A stretch of DNA of 64,000 nt from Takakia lepidozioides (GCA_030704615.1 CM060734.1:20586001-20650000), one strand, 5' to 3'. Positions 22,480 through 34,331 are shown, counted from the stretch's first letter. Notes: generated by a model from the sequence alone, not told the origin. Translations and numbers: made by a program.

Positions 22480-22860
22480 CGACATGTGCAAATATGGCGC
22501 CGAATTTCGCGGTAATAGGGTCCGTAACCTGAAAAAACGGCGACGTATTTCGCGGTAATAGGTCTCTCTGGCGAAAAATGGCGCCGAATTCCGCGGCTAT
22601 AGGTCCCCTCATGACAGGTAATTCGGCGCCATTTTTCCAGTGCATGTTCGGACTTAGCCAGTTTTCGGCGCAAAATAGGGAAATTCGGCGCCATTTTTCC
22701 AGACACTGTACCAGTGCATGTTGGGACTTAGCCAGTTTTCGGCCCAAAAAAGAGAAATTCGGCGCCATTTTCCCAGACACAGGTACCAGTGCATGTTGGG
22801 ACTTAGCCAGTTTTCGGCCCCAAAAAGAGAAATTCGGCGCCATTTTTTCATAAATGGCCC
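22480..22860. repeat. GGCGCC-centred palindrome cluster, left part of MULE C
   Basis: Repeated AAATTCGGCGCCATTTTT and AATGGCGCCGAATTCCGCGG motifs. A 70-80-bp unit containing CCAGTGCATGTTGGGACTTAGCCAG, in pieces, is tandemly repeated about three times (22640-22850). Confidence 0.85.
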
Positions 22861-23006
22861 CACAACTGCTTCTGTTGGATCTCAGTTTGAATGGAATATT
22901 GCCTCATTCCAGGAGTTTTGGGGTGCATTTCATTACACTGCAAAAAAAGGTCTGATACAGCAAAATGCAATTGAAAATATCTATATGGAGGATTCCCTTT
23001 GCCCCA

Positions 23007-24620
23007 TCAATGATTTCTGGAATCCCTAAGGAGGAGTTTGTGCAGCTCGTTCACGCTCAACGCCGGTGCATGAATAAAGTCATCAATAGTCACGTTCATC
23101 CTCAACCTCTTCAGGTAAATGTAATACAGATGCTTGCACGGATAATACTTCGAACCCTTCTTTGCTTCCATCAACGAGAAGTCCGTACAATTGCAAGTCG
23201 GCTCCACTCCAATCGTAATTGTGTATACATCGTCGCGTACAGCCGAGCCGGCCGTTGCCATCCGATACACACGCCCAAGGCCGGGTGGGGGTACGTCCAC
23301 GGAGCTCTGAATAGTGCAAGTCATCCCAAGAGCATTGGCAATCCGAGTCTCATTCAACTTGTTGGGAGGGTGTCGTCTCTTCACTCTTCCGAATCGCATT
23401 GTGGGATGTGCAGAATTGTCCAATCCGTCTCTACTGGACCGAGCAGTCTACAATGGCTGGGTCTGAGGAACCGGAAATGCGTGGGCCGGGATGTCTGTGC
23501 GTTGCACCATTCGAAATCCTGCTGCAGATAGAGCATCCGCCTCATTCTGAGAGAGGCTGCAACCCGGTGCAACAGGCCAGACGCCCGGAGGCTCCGGCAT
23601 TCCCTGAATCCCGTACTTGGGCTTGCCAAATACACAGGTCATTATGTCGTGCCTACAGAACCAAAATGTCTGCGTTGTGGCGTGAGCAAATGTGGGAGTA
23701 AAAAATCTGCCGTTGAAACAAGGTGCAGGTACAGCACCGTGTGGGTTCCTCCGAATCATCTCACCATAGCGTGCTCTCGTATCCACCCGGATGGCGCAAC
23801 ACTTCCCTCGAAATGCCGGCAATGTCCTCGCAATTCTCCACTGTGACTCCGACACTATTGTCTCCACAATGGGAATGTTGTACTGCTTTACTACAGATGG
23901 CTCGTTATCTTGCCGGGGCACGCGCCCTGTGCTCAAAGGAGATGGCGATCTTGAACGTGCAGGACTTGCGGTGCTCAACGAGACCTCCTCGGGCAACATC
24001 ACCGGACCACGAGGGAGCGTGCGAATATTCTTGTCAGCTCGCCATGAATCCTCTTCTCCGCCAAGTGCCTCGTCAAGTCTTCGTCTCACTGGACGGGTAT
24101 GAACATCTCCTTCCAAATGTTGGCCTCTTCGTAGCAATGGCGTGTCCCGAAGGCCCTCTCGCAAGGCCGCCGCCCACTTCCGAGGATTCTTCGATCTAGA
24201 GGCAGTCCGCATCAGCATTTCTTGCCTGTCCGGCCCCAAGCCCCACTGTTTCCCTTTCAAGAACTCGTTGTACCTATATTGCTGCATAATTGACCTCACA
24301 ATATCCTCCGTTGTGGCAGTGAGGATGTCCACCAGATGCGCCGCAGAGGAGGCACGCCAGGAAGAGTGCACTGATTCGGCCACGTTTGTCGTGGGCATGT
24401 CGGTGTCGGAGTCGAGACACATTTCCTGCACAAGCACATGTTGAGATTACAAGCAAGTTACAAATATGGCCAAGAATAATATTCAACGGGACGCGAATTC
24501 GTGCAACTCACCTCCCGCATATAGTCGCCGAACTGGAGGAAACGATAATGCCACCATGCTAGCCAACTGACAATTGCTCCCTCGTCTGATTTCCTTACAG
24601 CACCTGACGATGTCCACCAA
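23007..24620 (-). pseudogene. Mutator-like transposase remnant (C-terminal half) of MULE C
   Basis: Homologous to the 3' half of the MULE A transposase. The end of exon 1 (24620 to 24512, WLAWWHYRFLQFGDYMRE) has a GTGAGT donor, and exon 2 starts at 24425 with EMCLDSDTDMPTTNVAESVH. The C terminus keeps the SWIM finger CNCTDF ... PCKHLYYI. A frameshift lies near 23430. Everything upstream, including the DDE core, is missing, so it cannot act on its own. Confidence 0.83.
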
Positions 24621-24830
24621 GGAAATCCGGCGCCGAATTTCCATCCAGCAGGTAAGTGGAACCCCGGATGGATGGAAATCCGGCGCCGGATTTCCATCCA
24701 TCCGCTTCGGAATTACCTGTGTCAGGGAAATTTGGCGCGCCGCCCTACCTGCGCGGATGGAAATCCGGCGCCGGATTTCCATCCATCCGCTTCTGAATTA
24801 CCTGCGTGAGGGAAATTTCGCACGCCGCCC
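24610..24830. repeat. GAAATCCGGCGCCGGATTTC palindromes at the MULE C deletion joint
   Basis: Four or five copies of a 20-bp palindrome with 10-bp arms centred on GGCGCC, several embedded in longer GGATGGAAAT...ATTTCCATCC arms. They sit exactly where transposase exon 1 breaks off and where the first surviving methyltransferase exon begins. Confidence 0.9.
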
Positions 24831-24840
24831 TACCTTGCAG

Positions 24841-26936
24841 GATGAAGCGCTTGCGAACTCTAGGAAAGCGGCAGAGCTTGCTCAGGCAGGAATTCAGGAG
24901 AAATTGCATGAGAAGAGTAAAGGCCAAAGGAAAAGGACAAGGAAACAGGTGAGTGCAGTAACACCCAAAAAGAAGAAAACCATCGGGGCATCGGAGGAGG
25001 CGCAGGAGGGGACCCAAGAGAGTGACTCGGACGACAACTTTGTTCAAGGTCCTGCAACTGCTGTTGCTCCTACCCAGTCACCGGTCGTCCGGGTTCCCAA
25101 ATCAGTTCGGAGTGGGACTGGCTCTGCCAAGAAGTTGGCATTTGAGGGCGAGCCTACACGGCGGTATTCGGCGGTGATGTTTACGCACAGGCCAAAGCTA
25201 GAACCTCCAACCATCATCCAATGCGTCAATGAGAGCTTCCTTGACGCTCTCGCTGCCAGGGCGAAGAAGGTGGCACACAGCAAGTCTCTGGCGGAACAGA
25301 AGGGGAAAGCCAAGAAGAGGGCTGCCGGTACAGAGCCAAAAGACACCCCTTGGTTTTGAAGCCATGATGGAATTCTTCACGGCTGTGAGCACGAATTGTA
25401 AGAGCACTCGGGGGGGGGTTGAGGTGGAGAGAGCTTGCGACATGATTCTCCTCAACATTCCAGATGGGGAGCTGCTGGAGGGCCTGGATGGTGTGCCCAC
25501 CTGGAACAGGTTTACTGAGGACTACTGGAAAGCCGGGTTTGGGCTGGCGGGGATGCTTCTGGATGACGGTGGATGTGTGGTTGTCCTTGCCATGAGAGGG
25601 AAGACCATAGAGAATGCGGTGGCAAGGTGGACACCGAAAAGTGTCACCCCGGTCCTCCTCAGAAAATGGTTCTGCATCAGTACACAGGGGTTGCGAACAG
25701 AGGGCCGAAGTGTAAGTTATCAATCTATTGCATTCACTTCATATTGTGGTGTATGTTAAGTAGACCCTGGAGTTGATCCCTTCTTTGTTGGATGTGCAGA
25801 CATTGGTGTTTGAGGCATATTGCTTTGTGAAGAGAGGGTCTACGTTCAAATTCCGCAATGACGGTCGTCTTGTTGATGCCGCTGTGGACCCTGTAACCTA
25901 CGATGTCCTCTACAACTATGTGCCCCACTCCAGTATGCCGAAGGACACAAAGACAGGCAAACCGTGGCGGTACAGCCGGACCCGGAGCCCTGCTTTCATC
26001 CAAACCCTCATGGAGACGTGCTCGGATGTCCAAGGGCGGATTCTGGACCTCACATGCGGCACGGGTAAGCCTTCACGTGCTCAGTTTGTCCCCTGGCCCG
26101 ATTGCAATTGCATGCCGCAAGCTATTAACCGCCCGCTTTGTTCCTCAGGTGCTTCAATGTGGGCAGGGACGTTGTCCGACAGGCATGTGTTCGCCTTCGA
26201 GCCAGATACTGCCCTCCACAACTCGGAACTTGCAGCGGCTGAACGTCTGCCGAAAGAGGAAGAGGCATCCTCGGAGGATGAGGAAAAATCAGAGAAGGAG
26301 CAGGGGGAGGAAGTTGGGATCGAGGCCGAGGAGCCCCCGGTTTACGAGTGAGTGGTGGCATTGTAAGTTGCCTCCAGATTTCGTGAGGCACCTCCCTCCG
26401 CTCTCTTATTTCATTGAAAACCCTTTCTGGTTGTGCTGGTATTGACATTCTTGAAGTGGATTTGTTCTTACTATAGGATGCCAAGTACTGCCGGAGGGAC
26501 GTCTACACCGGAGTTAATGGGCAGGAGGAACGTGCCTTTTTTGGCCAGGGGGGATTTCATGCCTAGTCCAGAAAGGGAGTACATCCTTCCTACTTATGCT
26601 GCCCGGCTTGCGTCGGTGTCCATTAGGAGGTGTTCCGAACGTAGTCGTGTACAGCAGATTTTAGACGAGGCAAGCCTCAAGAAAATGAAGATGAGGGAGG
26701 AGGCAGCAGCTATTAGAGCCCGTCGGGCTCGTAGATTTGTCTTGGATTCTGCTGAGGAAAGTGGGGGAGAAGACGCAGAAGATTCCCAGGAGGTGAGGTG
26801 GACAGTCCCCCAAGGAGAGGACGGGATTTTTGAGAGGCATAGTGGAACTGATGCATCACAGAGCTCGGAGGATGAGGGGGATGAGGGGGATGAGGAAGAA
26901 GGTGGGGCAAGTTCCTCGGAGGGTGTAGGAGAGTAG
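24841..26936 (+). pseudogene. Methyltransferase-like gene copy C, 5' truncated, one frameshift
   Basis: Exons: 24841-25711, 25800-26064, 26149-26347 and 26477-26936, each with good splice signals and matching phases. Order: basic linker (KKKKT region), ANESFLDALAARAKK-like helix, motif IV equivalent CDMILLNIPDGELLEG, a strand CVVVL, then TLVFEAYCF, motif X (GKPWRYSRTRSPAF), SAM loop ILDLTCGTG-GASMWAG, FEPDTALHN, acidic tail, and the C-terminal FMPSPEREYILPTY module. ParB exons are absent. A one-base shift near 25345 puts a stop just before EAMMEFF. The motif I loop (D-L-T-C-G-T-G) is the best preserved in the window. Confidence 0.8.
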
Positions 26937-27119
26937 TGCCCATTCCGGCTATGACAGTTAAAACACACTTGTATAGACGTGGCTTGCCACAAAATTTGCA
27001 ATAAAATGTTGCATTTCAAGTCCACTGGTGCCACATTCCAACTTCACATGACCCTATTTCCGTGCCTCCTAACCCTATTTCCGTGGACTCACAATGGTCT
27101 GCTCATGCTTTTTTTTTTC

Positions 27120-27157
27120 CCGCTCATGCTCATGCCGCGCATGAAATAGCAGCCCCC
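27120..27157. repeat. Right terminal inverted repeat of MULE C
   Basis: GCTCATGCTCATGCCGCGC then ATGAAATAGCAGCCCCC, the inverse of the left end at 22257-22300. The same end, inverted, appears at 62527-62560. Confidence 0.88.
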
Positions 27158-27372
27158 GTCTGGCAGACAACGCCAACGCGTACTAACGGAATCAAACGCC
27201 CACCACTTCCGTGCACTTATGAGAGGCTGTACATTGTGTGCAGGCCCAGCCAGCATGTAAACCCATTCCTCCTTGATCCCTACCCGTTTGCGAGTCTCAA
27301 AGATGTCGTTGCAGCCTTTGTCATCAACCACCGCTAGCGTTTTCTGCCATTTCTTACAACCACCTTTCAACG
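27158..27372 (-). pseudogene. Kelch/F-box-like gene remnant, upstream part
   Basis: The minus-strand frame gives IKEEWVYMLAGPAHN, KWWAFDSVSTRWRCLPD and reaches the MULE C target site, beyond which the frame continues at 22256. The E-E-W-V-Y, W-x-A-F-D and R-W-x-x-L-P spacing is that of a plant kelch F-box protein, which would deliver substrates to an SCF ubiquitin ligase. No F-box itself is visible. Confidence 0.5.
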
Positions 27373-27429
27373 GTAAATAATAAGAGCGAGGCAGGTTAGG
27401 TGCATTTAAGCACCGACACCTAGTTAAAA

Positions 27430-27505
27430 TATTTAACTAATTCTTCCTAGAGTGTCCATTAATATAATATAGAATCTTTTTATTTTAATCCATTAGATCT
27501 GTCCC
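27430..27505. repeat. 75-bp direct repeat, right copy
   Basis: Nearly identical to 21565-21640, including AATATAATATAGAATC and the TTAGATCTGTCCC end; it abuts the tandem palindrome array. Confidence 0.8.
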
Positions 27506-28235
27506 AACCTCGGATGGAAATATGGCGCCATATTTCCATCCGGGGCATGATTTCTGGCAGCCACATGGAAGCCTCGGATGGAAATTCGGTGCCATATTTC
27601 CATCCGGGGGATGATTTCTAGCAGCCACGTGGAGGCCTTGGATGGAAATATGGTGCCATATTTCCATCCGGGGGATGATTTCTAGCAGCCACGTTTAGGC
27701 CTCGGATGGAAATATGGTGCCATATTTCTATCCGGGGATGATTTTTGGCAGCCACGTGGGGGCCTCGGATGGAAATTCGGCGCCATATTTCCATCCATGG
27801 GAAGATTTCTGGCAGCCACGTGGAGGCCCGGGATGGAAATTCGGCGTCATATTTCCATCCGGGGGATGATTTCTGCCAGGCACGTGGAGGCCTCGGATGG
27901 AAATTCGGCGTCATATTCCCATCCGGGGGATGGTTTCTGGCAGCCACGTGGAGGCCTCTGCCCCCGAGAGGACTTCATCCAACCCCCCCGGATGGAAATT
28001 CGGCGCCATAATTCCATCCGGGGATGGATTCTGGCATCCACATGCAGGCCTCTGCCCCCGAGACGACTTCATCCACCCCCTCTCGGATGGAAATTCGGCG
28101 CCAAATTTCCATCTGGGGGATGGATTATGGCAGCCACGTGGAGCCCTCTCCCCCCGAGACGACTTCATCCAACCTCTATCGGATGGAAATTTGGCGCCAT
28201 ATTACCATCCGGGGGATGGATTCCGGCCGCCACTT
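27506..28235. repeat. Tandem array whose unit is a GGCGCC-centred palindrome
   Basis: About seven units of 63-65 bp (starts near 27508, 27572, 27635, 27700), then three longer units of about 94 bp. Each unit has GGATGGAAATTCGGCGCC, its inverse half ATATTTCCATCC, and a spacer GGGGGATGATTTCTGGCAGC. The longer units add a CTCTGCCCCCGAGACGACTT block. Confidence 0.9.
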
Positions 28236-28800
28236 GCAGCCCGCAGGAGCTCTCCCGAGACACGCTTTTATGGAGCCGACCACGAAATAAATGCTGCGAG
28301 TCATTCCCGGGTACGGGCATATTAAATGCTGCTTCTTTCTTTGCCACTTGTCCAAATTACCACCTACACCCACTGTGTTCAAATCTGGGAAGCAGGTCAA
28401 GCTCCTCTCGTCCGCTCCTCCCACTTCCTCTCCTCCCATACTCCCAGGATAGTTGGTCTGCTTCCCGGCCTCTTGCTCGGCTTCAATCACAAAGCGATGG
28501 CGTTTCGGCATCCCAACAATTGCCCCAACAGGGATCTCACCCCGGGAGACATTTTCATATTCCTGCAGGATTGGGTAAACGAGTCTCAGTAGAGGCAGGT
28601 GAGCTTGACCGCTCTAGAGTACCTTCCTGGCTTCCACGATGGGGGCCGTGGCAGGCGCCGTTTCATGGGAGCCCTCCCCTAATAATTGGCCCCTGCGGCA
28701 GCCGCCGCTTGGATCTCGTGCATGGCGGGCGTGTGGCAGTTCTTGGGACTTGCACCGGGCATGCCTGCCCTAGCATACCCATGGCGAGGTATCGCATGGG
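28236..28800. other. Unassigned sequence
   Basis: No recognisable gene. On the minus strand a frame through 28176-28570 is open (SRGEIPVGAIVGMPKRHRF) but matches nothing I know. Confidence 0.3.
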
Positions 28801-29600
28801 TCTGCCTCCCCGGGTATAAAAGGGGAGGCTCCCTGGTTCATTCTCCCTCTCACACTTTCATGACGGCGAAGCCCTGCTGAAACTTAGAGCCACAATTTTT
28901 GAGAGCTTGAGAGGGAGTGAACGGAGTGAAGGGAGGGTCGGTGATTCTGCATCTGATCTGCGCTCTGCATCTATTGTCTATTGCGTCTAGCAGTGTTCAG
29001 GATTTTGTTTGTTAGTTTCAGCTGTGTGGTGCGGTCGTCGTTCAGGAGGGCGATCGGGATAGCTGGTGGCGAGCCCGTGCTGATGTCGTGGTGTAATTTG
29101 ATTGGTGCATTGCTGCTGCGATTATTCTTCAACCACCATGGCAGGATCAAGCTCACAGTATGTATTTTCGTATCTTCCCACAACTGATTGCATTAGGATT
29201 GCATTAGGTGACCCAAGCATTTTGTCAGGGAAGGTCTCCCGTGCTAATCCGGCGACCTCTCTCGTGAATTTTCTCAGGGGAGGTCTCCCGTGCTACTCAG
29301 GGGACCTCTCATGTTTGTTCTCTCAAGAGAGGTCTCCCGTGATAAAACCCATTGTCGCGGTAGGTGAATGTCACGGGAGACCTCCCGTAATATTTAAGAC
29401 GTAGTATCCAAGAGCGTAATAGAGTGTTATATAATGTCGACCGGGAATGAGGTCATCCACCAAAGAGTAAGTAACTTCCCTTTCACTGACCTATTATTTT
29501 CAGTTTGAAAAGGAGTCTGGAATCAGGCACTGCATACGCTGAGGGTCGGTCAGGATGTCAGCCAAAGCGTTGGCCAAGATGTCATTACCTAGAAGATGAG
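28801..29600 (+). promoter_or_regulatory. TATA promoter and possible first exons of methyltransferase-like copy F
   Basis: GGTATAAAAGGGG (TATA near 28815) is followed 30 bp later by a pyrimidine-rich possible start site. An ATG at 29138 (MAGSSSQ) runs into a GTATGT donor. The following sequence to 29395 holds four or five copies of the GGGAGGTCTCCCGT palindrome, the intron palindrome type of copy F at 54-58 kb. A further ATG (MSTGNEVIHQR) near 29433 ends at GTAAGT, and TTTTCAG precedes the next block at 29501. The link to copy F is inference. Confidence 0.4.
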
Positions 29601-30100
29601 GAGCTCACTACTACGTTTAGGGGGGGTTAGCGACGCCAGGACCCCGGGCGAGCCGGACGCGACGACCCTCTTGCGACTACAGCGCCGGCAGGCACCCGGC
29701 CCGGAAATTGCAACGTCTACCCGTCGCCGTCACGCCGCTCCGGTGACGCTTCGCCTGCTTGCGATTCCGCCACGTCACTGCTGTTGGGGCATGACCCGCC
29801 AGTGAGCTGGGGGTTGCGACGCTCCCGCAAGGCTGCGATTGCCGGGAATCACAACAACACCCCCTCACACTTAGGCGCGTGGGGAGGGCCGAGTCAGCTC
29901 GCGCTGGGGTTTGCGACGTCCAGACGTCACCGAAATGCCACAATGGCGAGGTTGCGATTCCCCGCAGTCGCAGGCTTGCTGGGGCGTCACAAGTGCCCTC
30001 TTGCCTGGCGGTCTAGGATTGGGGATTGCTGCTACGTAATAATTGTTTTTTGGTTGTGTTTTGTTCTATGAATTCGACCCTTGCACCACTACATCCGTGC
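29600..30100. other. GC-rich stretch with GCGAC words, no gene seen
   Basis: Composition changes sharply to GC-rich; TTGCGAC/GTCGCAA-like words recur in both orientations. Probably part of an unidentified repeat. Confidence 0.4.
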
Positions 30101-30274
30101 AAAATATTGGACAAAAAATATTTTTTTCTTAAAAAAAGTGTTTTCTTTGTTCACTATTGCTCCATGGTGTATCGGAGAACCTCAAAGTTCCTTTGTGTCG
30201 CATGGTTAGCCTTTCAGTTGTAAGGCAAGCATTGCCAGGGGACATCGATTGACTGAAGCACAACTTAGTGCATG

Positions 30275-30760
30275 AAGTTGAAGACAACTCAACTTTGGAG
30301 TGCAAATGAGGGAAGAAAATACAGTTTTGGGGCTAAATGGTTTTTTATTCACTCTCAAATTTTTCACGCACATTGCATATGCTGTCATTAAGCATATGGT
30401 TTAAGAACGGAATAAAAATAAAATCATGTGCAAACGAAATGCAGTTTTTCGTCTCTAAAACACGTAGATGTGTTCAATACTTGAATGACCCATTGAATGA
30501 ACTTGGTTCAAGCTCATATTTGGTCCACACGCGCTTAGGTATGTCCAAATCACATATGCAAAGTCTCAAAAGATAATATTAAGAAATATGCTCATCAACA
30601 ATGCATGAACTTGAAGAGGATTCAACCTTGGAGTGCAAATGAGGGAAGAAAATATGGTTTTGGGTGCAGATGATGTCTCTTCATTGCCAAATTTTGCATG
30701 CACATTGCACATGTTGTCATTAAGCATATGGTTTAAGAATGGAATAAATTTATTTCCTCA
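30275..30760. repeat. Diverged direct repeat of about 150 bp
   Basis: 30275-30420 and 30608-30760 share GGAGTGCAAATGAGGGAAGA, a TTTTGGG block, GCACATTGCA, and CATTAAGCATATGGTTTAAG in the same order. No coding function is seen. Confidence 0.75.
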
Positions 30761-31295
30761 ACAGACCTGGAATGTAAAGACGCTGCAAGCTTTCCCCGTG
30801 ATACAACAAAGACGAAAATGGATTTAGAAAACTAGGAAGTTTTGGCACTCAGTTGTTTTCTGAATTGACAGAGACATTGGTTGGAGATGGAACGCATGGA
30901 GAATGCTTGCATTGTTTTTTTACACTGTCTCCATAGAAGGCCAACGATCGTTGAAGCTTTTAATTGCGTAATAATTGATGAAGATGCACAACAAGTAGAA
31001 GCAGAGATTGATATTATCACCCAGATGAAGGAACTGAACTTGTTGGAGATCACTCGGTGTATAAAGCTTTGGCCTTATTTCAAAATCAACATTAAATCAA
31101 ACTTCAAATCAACAAATCATCAAATCAAATCATGAATACAATACAATTGCACATCGTTGCACTCCAGTTGCACGTCATTGCCTTTGTGGGAGTTGTTTGA
31201 TGTCCATAATCACCTAAGTCGTAGCTAGCAGACATCCACTGTCAGGAGACAATGTTGACATCTAGATACATCAGATAACTTATAGAGAACCTCGG
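30761..31295. other. AT-rich unassigned sequence
   Basis: Contains a short open frame (30881-31135) that matches nothing I can name. No other feature is seen. Confidence 0.3.
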
Positions 31296-33744
31296 ATTAT
31301 GTGCATGCTAAACTTCTTTGGTGGCATCCTCGATTCCTTGGCGAATTCGAAAGATTTTGTCATAGAATGACGCAATTGCAATCGGCCCCAAATATTCTTC
31401 GTCACAGAAAAACGCGCACATGCTCAAGTAGGATGGTAGAGAGAAGCACAACCTCGGATGATTTCGCTTTGTATATCGGATAAGATCCATTAACATTTCC
31501 ACCTCCATGTGATTTTGCCATCAAACAAGTGTTTGTCTCTTCTTCTCCAATGATGGCTCATAGGAAGAAACTTGCGGTAGTTGGGATACACCATCTTGCG
31601 AAGATTGCTGGAGCTTTGTGCATCAGTTCATCGCCACAATGCAGGCATGCGTGGTACCCTTTAGTGCTCAACCCCGAGCAAACAGTAAGTCCTGTAGACA
31701 TTCCGCCACATTAGCAAAGACAAAAAGTTTCCATGTGCATCTACCCCACTACGGTGCAAAAGACTGCCGCCGCTACTTCAATCAATCCCAATCCTCATCA
31801 ATATCCCTTGACAGGTAAATGTACGCGGGTTTCTCATGGGGAACAAAATGTACCTGGATAATCATGCATTGTCCAAAGCAAGATGCGTCTCATCTGAAAA
31901 GATTGTCCGGCCATAGGGTCAAGTGAAGCATCCAATGTCGGGACCCCCCTCCATAGCTCCTTCAGTTCATCAACTAGAGGTCGCAAGTACGTGTCCATGT
32001 CTTTCACTTGTTTTTTCCCTATGAGACATTCACACCATTAATTGTTTCAATGCTCCACCATGCTAATTATACTTCATAATGAATGACACATCTTACTACA
32101 TGATTACGTCACTCATCAATCTTCCATCGGAATTGCGCCAAAGAGAAGGAGATTAATGTAAAATCCAAAGAAATAATAAGCATGAAATGGGAACACTCAC
32201 CCGGTACAAGTGCAGCCAACATGATATGGCATTTTTTTTATTAAAAGATACGGAGGGATGTTGTAATTCACCATGGTCACCGGCCAAGTGGAATGACTAC
32301 ATGACTGGATAGAGTATGGGTTGACCCCACCCGAGAAGAAGCCGAGGCAGACATGTCGTGGGTCCTCCAAGAGAAAAGACCACATCTCTTCAGTATGCCT
32401 CCATGTTTGTGAATCTTGTGGCGTGCACACCTTTCCCGGGGGGCTCCGATGCGAGGCGTGCCATCTCATCAGTTGTGCCAATGAGGGGCTTCGGTAGTGT
32501 GCCTACAGTCGCAAGATGATTGGAAAGTAGTGCATTTTCTGGCACCATCCCCATGTTGGCCCCATATCATAATCAGTGTCATTCATCTCTAAGTAAAACC
32601 TTACGTCTTGTAGCGGTCGCAAAAAGATAGAATGCAATATACAAGTGTATTGTGGCGCGGGTATACCTTGCGCAGGGCTTTCTTCCCTGGAACATCATCC
32701 CGATATTGGTTTTTGTTGCACTTTGGACACTTGGTGAGTTTCGCATCCTCTCCGTAGTACAGGGTTTTATCACATGGACATGCATGAATACGGACTGTGG
32801 TCTCGGCAATGGAGGGGAATGGACACGTAGGTTGGTATGAGGGATCTCGCGTGGAGGTAGTACTGGCCGAGATGGCCGGGATGGCGATGAGGAAAGAACG
32901 TGTACAATAGGAGGAATGGACGATGCGGATGATGGTGATGATGGGGGTGCCGATGTCGAGGATGTCGAACTCGGACTCGGTGGCGGCTGTGGTCTCGGCA
33001 ATGGAGGGGAAGGGACACGTAGCCGGTCGGTATGAGGGACCTCGGATGGCAATGGTGATGAGGAAAGACCATGTACAATAGGAGGAACGGACGATGCGGA
33101 TGATGGTGATGATGGGGGTGCCGATGTCGAGGATGGCGAATGTGTATGCGTAGGTGGCAAGCGCCTAGCCCGGTGCCCAAAAATAGAAAAACACGCATCG
33201 TACCCCGCTGCCTCACAAACTGCATCTACGTCATGTTGCGAGAAAAAATGTTCACATCCGGAACGGGGTGGGGCTCGTAAGAAGGAAGAAACCCGCATCG
33301 GTATGCCTCTTCAGCAAAAAAATTGCGAGCTTGGACATCAAGACGGGGCATGATATGAAATGCATCAATACTCAATTCACAAACGCGAGGTTTCATTAGA
33401 TATAGTACTTTTAATTGAGCAGTACGGGAGAAGATATGAGGACGACTTACCTTTGCTGCATCAGCAATCTCGTACTTGGCGTAATGTTTTTGCACAACAT
33501 GGGGTCGCCGCATCATCGGTGTGGTCCTCCCAACCAGTAGTTGTGCCCAACACCAACTGCACCAACACTCAATCTTGGGGAAGCGGTCCCGGCGGGGTCT
33601 CCCCAGGGCTCGAGCCTCTGGACTCGGCGGCCTACGACCTCGGGGTGGTGGCCGTGGGGGCAAAGCTGTGCGGACATGGCGATGCCGCCTAACTCGTAGA
33701 TGAGGCGAACGTGCTGTCTCGCCCTCAACAGGTGGTTGTGGCAC
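31296..33744 (-). pseudogene. CACTA (En/Spm) TNP2-type transposase remnant
   Basis: Fragments in TNP2 order on the minus strand: KCPKCNKNQYRDDVPGKKAL-like zinc motif (about 32750-32650), the RWHASHRSPPGK ... ETRHVCLGFFSGGVNPY-like block with WPVTMVNYNIPP (32481-32197), then MHDYPGTF and STKGYHACLHCGDEL (about 31890-31630). These are hallmarks of the Transposase_21 family of CACTA elements. Multiple stops and frameshifts separate the pieces, so it is dead. No CACTA terminal repeats were found. Confidence 0.72.
32790..33160. repeat. Imperfect tandem duplication of about 180 bp within the CACTA remnant
   Basis: CTGTGGTCTCGGCAATGGAG occurs near 32796 and 32989, and the GATGCGGATGATGGTGATGA block near 32924 and 33093. 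It encodes two copies of a proline-serine-rich stretch on the minus strand. Confidence 0.8.
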
Positions 33745-34331
33745 AACGAATCCTCAAGCGTGACACGTCAATAAACACGCGGCATGACCTAGCACGAGAG
33801 AGAGGTAGAGTACCGTATTGTGACCCACTGTAACCTCCGGAGGGGTTACACTGCCAACCCTTGGAAAAACTTGAAAAAAAAAACCCTACAAACGTAAAGC
33901 CATATGTCCCCACCCCGCAAAAAAATGAAACCCTAAAAACAAAACTATATTGCAGCTAATCCTACTGCCAAGGTGGCCGCCCTTCTCTCCCCTTCTCACT
34001 CCCCTTCACGAAGGCGCCTGATCGCCGCCGAGGTTTTCCGGTGGGGTCGCCACACTGGCGCGCCGCGGCTGCACCGACCGCCTTTCACTCCCTGTCTCAA
34101 TCTCTCTATCTGATCTCTCTCTCCCTCACCCTCCTCCTCTCACTCTTCCTCCCTCCCCTCCCTCCATCCCTACTTTGTTTTTTTTTGCTCTCGAGCTCTC
34201 CCGGGGCGCAACTACCCCCGCGCGCCGGAGCGTTTTCCGAGGGCGGTGACGCAGCACTGACGCGCCACGGCGTTCAAACCCGCGCGCGCCCTCTCTCTCC
34301 CTCTCCCTCTCGCCCTAATCCCTCTCCCTCA

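Larger units (their letters stand above)
22257..27157 (+). mobile_element. MULE C: internally deleted relative of MULE A
   Basis: The 9-bp duplication GTCTGGCAG (22248-22256 and 27158-27166) flanks the element. Its terminal inverted repeats are GAGGTTTGCTATTTCATG (left) and, inverted, GGGGGCTGCTATTTCATG (right), followed by GAGC/GGCATGAGC words. It keeps the same divergent plan as MULE A: transposase remnant leftward (23007-24620) and methyltransferase-like gene rightward (24841-26936). The middle, which should hold the transposase N-terminal part and the ParB exons, is replaced by GGCGCC-centred palindromes. Confidence 0.9.

Noticed and set aside
27506-28235. Open frames on both strands through the tandem array
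   Set aside because: They only reflect a repeat unit whose length is near a multiple of three; the peptides are repetitive translations of the palindrome.
29138-29400. An 88-residue protein starting MAGSSSQ
   Set aside because: The frame runs through a GTATGT donor and several GGGAGGTCTCCCGT palindromes; only the first few codons look like an exon.
30881-31135. Kinase-like fragment suggested by RPTIVEA
   Set aside because: Only a short stretch resembles the end of a kinase domain; no catalytic motif is nearby.
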